From: Beroe ovata
Taxonomy: Eukaryota; Ctenophora; Nuda; Beroida; Beroidae
Length of the DNA stretch: 33,639 nt
Direction of reading: 5' to 3'
NCBI GenBank assembly: GCA_946803715.1
Contig: CAMPET010000168.1
Location: 97,091 to 130,729 of the forward strand
Both the position numbers and the translations under genes were made by a program. Under the pieces are notes generated by a model. That model saw only the letters and a list, made by a program, of their open reading frames with translations. It did no database searches and was not told where the DNA came from. This document shows, piece by piece, positions 22,126 through 30,805 of the stretch (position 1 is the stretch's first letter; every line of letters begins with the position of its first letter).

Positions 22126-23582
22126 GGCTGCCTGCAACAAAGATTCAAAATGTAACACCAAGCAATTTGAAAATTCTTGCCTTAGTAATACTGAACTTCT
22201 TGTTGACTCTGCCAAAGCATAATCAGTAACTGTAATTTTGATTAAGCTTTTAAGCAGTTCAGCGAAGTATCAAGGAAATGCTGAAAGGTTGACCAAGCAA
22301 TAGTTATGAAATGTAAAGCTGAAACACTAAGGGGCAGGTTTCAAGAGGAAGATCCTGGTGCCCTCAGTCCAACCCACCCAGTCCACCAATTTATGAGTCA
22401 GTGGCTCACAAATTATTATTCATCCCACCTCATCTGGGCTCAGGGTCCTATGTCAGACTTGTGATATAGCTAGAGTCTAGACAAAGGGAGATGATCACTA
22501 ACTCGATTGGCAGGCACACTTGGCATAACTATTGAATGACATTGTCTATTAGCAGTGAGACCAGTAATTGCAGACCAGCTTTATCTCAGGATATCCATGG
22601 CACTTCGATTAGCTGTAGCCACTCAGGAATGAGCATGCACACATCTCTACAACCACACACCACAGTTCAATCACCTCACTCTTACCCCACTTTCCTATAC
22701 CCTGGCCTCATATGATCATTGTACTGGATTAGAGATATATTTTTGCCTAGATTAGTTCAAAAATAAATTGTAAAAATGAACCACTCTTACTAGAATTATA
22801 GAATAAATTGATTAATTTTCCAGTGATAAAGAATATAAAAACATCACAAAGAATAGAAGATTATGACATAAATAAATAAATTGAAACATAATAGAACGAT
22901 AGCAGACAACATGCAGCATTCGTAGCTTGCAAATTCTCCAACAAACTTACAAAAAGCAAATAAATGTGAAATTAGCACATAGCCACAACAATGAACAATG
23001 AATAAAATACCAAAAAAGTTTAAGCGATGTTTCCGACGCGCGCGCGTCACAATTTTTCGCACCTTTTTTGATTTTGATGACAAGGATATAATAATGCAAG
23101 TATTTGAATTGATAACATATTTGATACAATTATATCAGTTAGTCCCAAAACATTGAATTTTGATGCTAAGTATTTCATTACGGTCGCGCCGCGCAGTTAA
23201 AATTCTTGATCTTCTATTTTAGTCATTGAATATAGTCAATGTCATACAAAATTATCGCGAATATGAATAATTTGATGTGCCCTTAAATTAATTTAATTTT
23301 GTTTTTCACATTAGCTTGATGTATTTTGTCGCCAATATTTTAATATCTGATAGTTTTGACTTGTATTAGATAGAACGTGGTTTGCTGATTAACGAATTAT
23401 CTTGGAGATCATTGATCAATCATTCTCTGTTGCTTTGTTGTCTGTTGTCCAAGATTTATTTTGCTTTTGAACTTGTTAGAATGTAAGCTGCTTCTTTATA
23501 AATGTTCTAATAAAGTATTATACTGATATTTGATATGTCTAACTCAATACAGATTTTTTCAACTCAATCAATTTTAAGGATC
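22126..23582. promoter_or_regulatory. AT-rich divergent intergenic region between RIBC2 and TMEM41B
   Basis: The RIBC2 and TMEM41B start codons point away from each other across 1.46 kb. The region is AT-rich, with a short CG-rich island (CGACGCGCGCGCGTCAC, 23035-23051). No coding exon could be supported. The part 22330-22700 is locally richer in C/T but matches nothing I recognise. Promoter function is inferred from orientation only. Confidence 0.45.
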
Positions 23583-24731
23583 ATGCCAGGGAGAAATGAC
23601 AGTAGATCATTTGCTATTTTGGTAATGGTTTTTGGCTCTGCTATAGCTATCTTGACTATAATTTATTCATACCTACCTGACCTCCCTCCTGATCATCAGA
23701 AGCATATCAAACTGCCTCAAGACATAGAAGATGCCAAGGTTGGCAAATCACTGTATTCTTAGTTCATGCAGCCCTAGAATATGACAAATTGTTTACCCTA
23801 TGAAGTTGTTTGGTTTTGTTATATATTCACACTTCTATCCAACAATGAACTCCTTTTATGCTTTCCCCTAGAATCTTGGCAAAGTTCTCTCCATTTACAA
23901 AGAGACTCATTATTATTCTGTAATTGGGGTATACTTTGCAACCTACATATTCCTGCAAACATTTGCCATTCCAGGATCTATATTCCTCTCTATTTTATCT
24001 GGTAAGTTAATTACCATTCCCTGCTTTCAATCAACCAATTTATGAAATTTTTCTTCATAACCAAACAATGTCCAGGTTTTCTGTTTTCATTCCCCATCAA
24101 CCTATTTCTAATATGTTGCTGTAGTGCAATTGGAGCAACAAACTGTTTCCTCCTATTCTCATTGGTTGGAAGGAAAATTGTCCTAAGATATTTTCCTGAA
24201 AGGATACAATCATGGAACTCTCAGGTTAATGAAAAACATACATCAACAATTAAAATTATAGAAGAAAGAAATATTCCTTTGATCCTAAGATAACTGCTCT
24301 GATTAAATACTCGTCATTTTCAGGTTGATAAGCACAGAGATAGTTTGCTTAACTATATCATTTTCCTACGGATTACACCTTTCCTTCCCAATTGGTTTAT
24401 TAATATGACATCACCGGTCATTGGTGTTCCAGTTTTCCCCTTTGTCTTTGGAACATTTCTAGGTAACAAAGTCTGTTGAACAAGCATCTTCTATTGGCAC
24501 TTCAGTGTTCATCTCAAGACTCGAAATTTTTACTTGAATATCAAAAACCGTATCTTCTCAGGCGTTGCTCCTCCATCATTATTAGCTATTCAAGCTGGTA
24601 AGACTCTCCATACCCTAACCAGTGCGAGTGATGCTGTTTCACCTTACCAACTGGCACTGCTCATTCTTCTCGGATTTGTGTCAATGTTACCTGTAGTTTT
24701 CAAGCATTATTTAAGAAAAAAATTGGAATGA
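23583..24731 (+). CDS. TMEM41B: TMEM41B, VTT-domain ER phospholipid scramblase
   Basis: Multi-pass ER membrane protein of the VTT/DedA superfamily. TMEM41B scrambles phospholipids and is needed for autophagosome and lipoprotein formation. Exons 23583-23738, 23872-24001, 24076-24224, 24324-24462 and 24562-24731 keep frame and give 247 residues (human 291, with a longer N terminus). Family marks: DIEDAK then LGKVLSIYKE, FATYIFLQTFAIPGSIFLS, the core LVGRK, HRDSLLNYIIFLRITPFLPN with NWFINMTSPVI, and FGTFLGVAPPSLLAIQAGKT. The C terminus ends in basic KKLE, like a retrieval-type tail. The start was set at ATG 23583; an earlier in-frame ATG at 23535 would add 16 residues across a possible 3' splice site (CTCAATACAG). 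It is the first of five head-to-tail plus-strand genes. TMEM41A is the alternative paralogue, but the FLQTFAIPGSIFLSILSGFL stretch fits 41B better. Confidence 0.93.
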
Positions 24732-25002
24732 TTTTGTCCGATTCTGCTGTATTTGCCGAGTTATATTTATCTGAACAAGGGCTCTCTTTATGATCTTCTC
24801 GAACTTTGATAAACCAGTATTCAGTTTTGAAAACTAAACATATATGATATATATGATGTAAATGTGAAAAATTTTCATTGATCTGTCAAACTCATGAGTA
24901 TTACTTAAATCTGAGTACCTCATTATCAGATGACATCATGAAACATACGAACTCTCGGATTTATTTATTTGACCCCTCTAGTCATCTCATCACATCAGGA
25001 AA

Positions 25003-25779
25003 ATGGAATCCATTGTGGGAAACTATTCCGATAGCAGCTCAGAGAACGAAGATTTGGAAGATGTGAAGGAAAGTCATCACAGAAAAGATGCTCCAGAGCT
25101 CATACCACTTCCTGACTTTGAGCTGGACGCAAGTGGGAAAGGAAAGTCAAGAGCCGCTATTGATCCTAAGGTCATTGGGTATTCATGTAGTCGGAATTAA
25201 ATGAAATGTATCAAGTTTACCTATAATACCTAGTACCTACGACCTTAACAGATTTTTTGTCATAGTTTGCGGAACCAGTCTAAGACTTCACAATCTTGAC
25301 AAAATTGAGCTATTTGTCGACGTTCCAGGTGTCTGTGTTTAGGAATGAGTACGTGGCTGAACGTGAAGATAGGAAAGCTATTATGGAGCAGCACGTTCAG
25401 TTGACAAATGCTGTGGTTTCATCAGCGGAAACGCAAGGTAGTACTAAGAGTAGGTATTTTTGCACGATTTTTGCACACCTTGGTCTTCCCCAAGGTTAAC
25501 CATAAGATTGAATTGAGTGATCATCCACCATGCAGTAGATAGTGTTTGAATTGACTGTCGACAACGCAGGTAAAAAGTTATGCTGGCAGTTCAGAAAGCA
25601 TGGCAGATGTCGACAAGGTCACAAATGTCACTTTGCACATGACAACGATCTCTTCAATGGTGCGGGCACCGTTCCCTCGTCACTCCGGAAACTTGGAGGT
25701 ATTTCAAACACGGACACGCGAACGCAGACACAAAGTGGCAGACAGACCCACACAAACAGACATGTACATTGTACAGGCA

Positions 25780-25817
<38 letters not shown>

Positions 25818-26005
25818 CACACCCATGTTTTCCAGCAGCCAGCTACTCGGCTCCCCCTGGTTACGAGCACCCACCTGAGGCCGAGGATGAAACAAGCCAG
25901 CCACGTAAAAAGAAGAAGTTTGGGCTCTCAGAGACACTTATCCCCAGTGCTAAAGTTATCACAACTTATAAGGATAACAAAAAGAAAGAGAGATCTTTCT
26001 CATGA
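25003..26005 (+). CDS. Single CCCH zinc-finger protein, function unassigned
   Basis: Exons 25003-25170, 25329-25437, 25570-25698 and 25836-26005 encode 191 residues in one frame. The N-terminal third is Ser/Glu-rich (NYSDSSSENEDLED). A charged segment follows (VSVFRNEYVAEREDRKAIME). Exon 3 carries one CCCH finger, CWQFRKHGRCRQGHKCHFAH, with C-x8-C-x5-C-x3-H spacing typical of RNA-binding fingers. The C terminus holds a basic nuclear-localisation-like run PRKKKKFGLSETLIPS. The last acceptor is a tandem CAGCAG (25833-25838), which would allow a one-residue isoform. The first donor is AAG-GTCATT, a weak site chosen because it alone keeps phase. Coding sequence starts 272 bp after TMEM41B and four bases after a TCATCACATCAG acceptor-like site. 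A small nuclear RNA-binding or splicing-related role is plausible but not shown. Confidence 0.75.
25766..25818. repeat. CA microsatellite in the last intron of the CCCH gene
   Basis: CA repeat within the intron between 25698 and 25836, close to the tandem acceptor. Long open frames over it on both strands are artefacts of the repeat. Confidence 0.9.
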
Positions 26006-26344
26006 CAGATCGATTTAATTGTTGAGTGATAAACAAAAAACGCATAATATAAATCTGGATCAAAATTGTGACAATGTGATAGATACCGTTTGATTCCCAT
26101 TCAGACAATTTGTTTGATTTCCTTTCTAATCCTTCCCGGGAAGTTTTGCATGATAACTAATCCATACCACTGACCGCATAGCACAACTTTCACTGTTATA
26201 CTGTGATGTGCCTGGCGCCAGCTTGAGTTAATCTTTTGCCTGCGTACTACAATTACAATTTTCGGATGTATGTCTGTACCTGCTTTTTTACCCAAGGGAA
26301 GATGTGTTGCCCTATTCCATAACAGGAATCCCCATTAGGACACG

Positions 26345-28895
26345 ATGAATATGCACCAGAACCCCCACAACCCCGGTAACAACAGCAGTCTCTGGATGGG
26401 AGATGTAAGTCCACCGGATATCAGCTCCGCTCTCCACTTTCTCTCGTAATTTTACTATCTGTACCCCCTCCTACTGGTTCCCATAACTTGATGCGTCATT
26501 GTACCTCAGCTGGATCCGGGCATTGATGAAAACTATCTGATGCAGCTGTATCTGAGTCTGGGATTCCAAGTTACCAGTGTGCGACTAATAAAGGACAGGA
26601 TGACAGGGAAACCTCAAGGATACTGCTTCCTGGAGTTTGAGAGTAAGTCGTGTGACAGCTGTGACAGTTAATCCGTGACAGCTATGACCTGTCACACGAC
26701 GAGTATTCACTGATAACGGGCTGTTGTTCAGGTGAGGCCATGGCTCAGCAAGTACTGACCACTCTGAATTTGAAACAGTGGCCGGGAACTGACAAGCTCC
26801 TCAAACTGAACTGGGCCTCTGCTGGGAACAGGGGATCAAGAGAAGAGTTCAGTGTTTATGTTGGAGATCTGAGTCATGAGGTTGGTAACACGTGCCCACA
26901 TAACAAGTTTACAAGCAGGCCCGGATCAAGAAATTATCACAACACGGGAGGGGGGCTGTTTCATAGGATAATCCTTGTTTGATCTTGGACCTCTGCCAGG
27001 TCAATGATAACGAACTGTTCAAGTTCTTTGCTACCCGGCTCTCCAGTTGCAAGAGTGCTAAAGTAGTCACGGATCCGAGTGGGGTCAGTAAGGGGTTTGG
27101 ATTTGTGAGGTTCACTTCCGATGAGGATGCTAGGAAAGCGATCAGCAGTTTCAACCTGGCTGCCGGACTTGGGCAGAATAGGATACGAGTCTGCAAAGCT
27201 TTTCCCAAGCAGTAAGTTGGTCTGTGTACTTCAAACAAGGAATCTGAATCTAGAGCCCGCACTTGTAGTAGAGAGTCCACACTAGTTTAAATGGTGACGA
27301 CTGGTAACTACTGTATCTCACTGTAGATACGTCACCGTTTACACTGCAATTACTGCTTATGTTTGTGTGAGAATCGCTCTGTAAAATTGTGGGAGATGAT
27401 ATTAATGGATGTTTTTCCTGTAGGAATGATCGTAACATGCAGCATCAACAACAATATCAGCAACAGCAACAGTACAGTTCCGACCCGTGGCAACAGTACC
27501 AGCAACAGATGACAGTATACAATCAAAACATGGCGCAGTATCAGCAGCAGGTTTGTAGTTGTCATAGTAACCCTCTCAATCCTTTTGCCAAATCAACATT
27601 GATACATGAATTCGGGTTTCGAATCCTCTCTCTCCCCTCCCTCCTCTCTTTATCCCACTTTCTCCCCCTTTGTGTAAAACTTCCCCTCACTCAGTACACC
27701 GAAGCGACCGATGTGGAACCTTATGATGATGAATTAACGGTTGATCAAATAAACAAGGAATATATCGACAATGAAAAGGTAAAATCTAATTTTCACCTCA
27801 TATTGCAATTGACGGAGTAGAAAACACGGGTTATATAAGTACTAGGACAGCCCAAGTTTCAAGCCAATCCGATACTCTCTTCCGAAGTTAATGGCCGACA
27901 TAACCCCTGATACACCGAAATCAGGTTAATTTAAGTGAGCATTTGAGGATAGCTCCAAAACGGTTTGACCGAGTGACTTGAAACTTCTACCACAGCTTGA
28001 GGACCATTAGAAACTCGGACAGCCCAAATTTCATGTCAAGCCGATACCCTCTTCCAAAGTTATAGGCCGACATGACCCATTATCCTCAAAATCAGACTGA
28101 TTTGAGTAAGCATTTGAGGATAGCTCCCAAACCGTTAGACCGATTGACTTGAATCTTCTACCATAGCTCAAGGACCATTAGAAACTCGGACAGCCCAAGT
28201 TTCATGTCAATACAATACTCCCTTCCGAAGTAAGGAGCCGACATAACCCCTGATACATCGAAATCAGGCAGATTGAGTGAGCATTTGAGGATAGCTCCCG
28301 AACAGTTATACCGATTGACTTGAAACTTTTACCACAGCTCAAGGACCATTAAAAACTCGGACAGCCCTAATTTCATGTCAATCCGATACCCCCTTCTGAA
28401 CTTATGGGCCGACATAACCCCTTATACACCGAAATCAGGCTGATTTGAGTGAGCATTTGAGGATAGCTCCCAAACTGTTTGGCCGATTGACTTGAAACTT
28501 ATACCACAGCTCAAGGACCATCAGAAACTCGGACAGCCCAATTTTCATATCAATCCGATACTCCTTTTCAAAGTTATGGGCTGACATAACCCATTATCCA
28601 TGAAATCAGGCTGATTTAAGTGAGCATTTGAGGATAGCTCCCAAACGGTTTGACCGAGTGACTTGAAACTTCAAAATCAGCACGTGCATTTAGTGACGAA
28701 CATAAAGACAAACAACCAAACTATTATATAGAAGATATTGTTTCATAAACAACCAAATTATAATATAGATTGTTTCATATATGCTGGGTTAGATACGGGG
28801 ATTATTTTCAGGAGTTTTCCGAGCTGTTAGAAGGTACAAAGTGGCAATATTTCGACAGTGTTCTCGCAACACGTCCGTTAGAAGAATCGCCCTGA
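26345..28895 (+). CDS. TRNAU1AP: TRNAU1AP (SECp43), tRNA-selenocysteine-associated RRM protein
   Basis: RNA-binding protein linked to selenocysteine tRNA and selenoprotein synthesis. Exons 26345-26404, 26510-26642, 26732-26880, 27000-27211, 27424-27550, 27695-27778 and 28812-28895 keep phase and give 282 residues (human 287). The N terminus SSLWMGDLDPGIDENYLM matches the SLWMGDLEPYMDENF opening of SECp43. RRM1 follows (GKPQGYCFLEFES), then RRM2 (FSVYVGDLSHEV, GVSKGFGFVRFT). A Gln/Tyr-rich segment (QQQYQQQQQYSSDPWQQYQQ) replaces the Tyr-rich region of the human protein. The end (VDQINKEYIDNEKEF... WQYFDSV) matches the conserved C-terminal helix with WQPLDTV. Intron 6 is unusually large because it holds the 171-bp tandem repeat. 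The gene starts 340 bp after the CCCH gene. Another two-RRM protein of the Nam8/TIA1 group is less likely given the C-terminal match. Confidence 0.9.
27842..28671. repeat. 171-bp satellite-like tandem repeat, about 4.9 copies, in TRNAU1AP intron 6
   Basis: The word AGCATTTGAGGATAGCTCC begins at 27938, 28109, 28280, 28452 and 28623, giving periods of 171, 171, 172 and 171 bp. Within each unit come GACTTGAAACTT, CTCAAGGACCATTAGAAACT, CGGACAGCCCAA, TTTCATGTCAATCCGATAC and GGCCGACATAACCC. Copies differ by roughly a tenth of their bases. The array ends near an AT-rich stretch with a duplicated ACAACCAAA-TATAATATAG motif (28710-28770). A related copy lies at 33490-33639. No coding capacity is seen. 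Confidence 0.95.
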
Positions 28896-28905
28896 TTGAC
28901 AAAGT

Positions 28906-28951
28906 GTTACCGTGACAACGCGTTACCACGGAAACACGTTACTATGTTGGC
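28906..28951. repeat. Three-copy 16-bp palindromic array (X-box-like) upstream of MAD2L1BP
   Basis: GTTACCGTGACAAC (28906), GTTACCACGGAAAC (28922) and GTTACTATGTTGGC (28938) are spaced exactly 16 bp apart. Each resembles the RFX X-box pattern GTNRCC-N2-RGYAAC with one or more mismatches. The array begins 11 bp after the TRNAU1AP stop and about 270 bp before the p31comet start. A regulatory role is only a possibility. Confidence 0.6.
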
Positions 28952-29203
28952 GTGTTTTCACCGCTTCCTGCTCTTCAGACATTTTATTTGTTAGCCCACA
29001 ATTATTGCAGTGAAAGCTGTGCATTTCCTTTTTATCCTTCTAAATTGAGAGGAATGTCATATAAAGCCAGATTATTCTGACTCATGCCTTATTGCTTTAT
29101 TTTATAAGGATTTTCATTTACTAGTCTGAAGAGTTGTCAATATTTGCAGTCGATTTGAAGTTGCTAAGAAAGGTCTATCCTATGCAATAGAGAATTAGTT
29201 GGG

Positions 29204-30519
29204 ATGCAAACTCAAATTTACAATTTCCTAGGATTGGCAATGAAAAGTGGAGAATCATACATCACTTTAGAAGATGACCGGTTATCGGCGGAAATGTTTT
29301 CTACCATTCTAGAGAAGATACTTGGTCATTTCCTGTACTCGCGGGGACAGATTGACAAGCCACTGGATCATTTGATAGAGGAGTGCAGTGTCGGCAGTAA
29401 AGAGGAGTTGCGTTACTGTGGGAGATCAACTCCCTACAGAGACAGGGGAGACCATCTCTTTGCTACACCACTAATCGATGAGAATAATCACATCGATTCT
29501 CTCTCTAGAACTTTAGAGAACTTTAGTCTCAATAGTTCTAGGAGTATCTTTAGTGATACCACCGTTTCAAGTGATATCACTGTCTCAAGTGATAACTGCG
29601 TCTCAAATGAAACTGCATCAAGTGGAACCAATGTCTCAAGTGAAAACATTGCATCAAGTGAAAATACTGGATGCCTCCTAAAAGGTATTAACTCGGTATT
29701 AACCCTCATCTGTTCCCACTACCCAGTGTTTTTCTGGCAGCATGTCACCTCGTAACCACGACAACATGTAACCATGGCAACATGTAACCATGGCAACGTG
29801 TAACTTAAACAACATTCAGGAACACCACTTACCACACGACCGAACAGTAAGAGAAGAGTTTTGGGGAAAATGCAGCAGGTGATTGTTATCTCTTATTGAT
29901 CACCATGTGATCATTCTGTTGATACTTGTCACTTTTTACAAGTGTATAAACCGTTCTGTTACAGGTATCTGTTGGATTAACCCCAAAGCAAAGCATGGAT
30001 TCAATGAAACATGACTCTCAGTTGAAGTATTTGCATCAGGTACTGCAAGAGTTGAGACATCACATCACAGTACACGAGTGGGTGGTTCACCAAGTTGTTC
30101 TTCTCATTGGAAACACACTGGTGTCTCCCAAAGAACAATACATCATTGACACCACTTCTCTCACTACTTCTGGTGTTTGTACTGGTGATGCTAAGCGACT
30201 CGTTCTCAAGATTATACAGAATCTGTTTATTGATCCGTACCTAGACACGCTCCCGGCCTCACTTTCACCTAACAATTGTCATTTGTTGCTCAAAGTAGAG
30301 AAAACCTCTGTTTGTAAAAGCCCGTCCAAATTCTTCCAGCCTAAACTGAGGTTCAACGTCCCTAACCGTGGCTCACGTTACACTTTGCACCTCTCAAATA
30401 GTGAAAAGTGTGTTAGCCGAGATGAACTGTGCGTTTACATGTGTGCTCCTAAAACATTTAAAAACTGCGCAGTTATGGGAACTAAACGCAAGGATATTCT
30501 AGATACGATACAATTGTAG
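29204..30519 (+). CDS. MAD2L1BP: MAD2L1BP (p31comet), MAD2-binding spindle-checkpoint silencer
   Basis: p31comet is a HORMA-like partner of closed MAD2. With the ATPase TRIP13 it dismantles the mitotic checkpoint complex. Exons 29204-29684, 29820-29878 and 29965-30519 join in frame and give 364 residues, longer than human (274). The third exon carries the recognisable core: a helix YLHQVLQELRHHI, VVLLIGNTLVSPKEQYIID (human ALSPKEFYELD), FFQPKLRFNVPNRGSRYTL (human WFRPKLNYRVPSRGHKLTV), and a C-terminal VYMCAPKTFK matching the WFQAPVTFKGF end. The N-terminal exon has SAEMFSTILEKILGHFLYSRGQI, matching the CQFTCELLKHIMYQRQQLP helix. It is followed by a Ser/Thr-rich insert with repeated VSSD/ASSE units (about 120-155), absent from the human protein. 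The start ATG follows in-frame stops. It lies between TRNAU1AP and CDC16 on the same strand, 286 bp from CDC16. Confidence 0.88.
29752..29797. repeat. Three-copy 16-bp palindromic array with two perfect X-box matches in MAD2L1BP intron 1
   Basis: GTAACCACGACAAC (29752), GTAACCATGGCAAC (29768) and GTAACCATGGCAAC (29784) repeat at exactly 16 bp. The last two match the RFX X-box consensus GTNRCC-N2-RGYAAC at every defined position. The period equals that of the array at 28906-28951. The array is 22 bp before MAD2L1BP exon 2. Confidence 0.7.
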
Positions 30520-30724
30520 GAGAAATAGTTCATCGATTGGACAACAGTTTGCCTTTTATTATTTGCCTTTTATTTTGGCTCTGTTAACGAACTGAAAATG
30601 CGTCTTTTTATTAATCTTAACATATGAATGACCTTTGATTAACACTAGGTTATTAAAGGTAAGTGGGTTTTTCTGGGTCCTTGCATTTATTCTTGATTAA
30701 TGCAACATATATTGCTGTAAATTC

Positions 30725-30730
30725 AATAAA
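30725..30730 (+). terminator. AATAAA poly(A) signal, probably of MAD2L1BP
   Basis: Canonical hexamer 206 bp after the p31comet stop and 76 bp before the CDC16 start codon. If used, almost the whole spacer is p31comet 3' UTR, leaving under 100 bp for CDC16 5' sequences. Confidence 0.6.
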
Positions 30731-30805
30731 ATTTTCAATTCACATTCAATATCTTGGGTTTTGATTTTATTCCTCTGTTCCCTATGATCAGTGAGTGCAC
30801 TTACT

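Noticed and set aside
22330-22720. C/T-rich stretch that might be a SINE
   Set aside because: No A/B box pair, no poly(A) tail and no second copy in the window.
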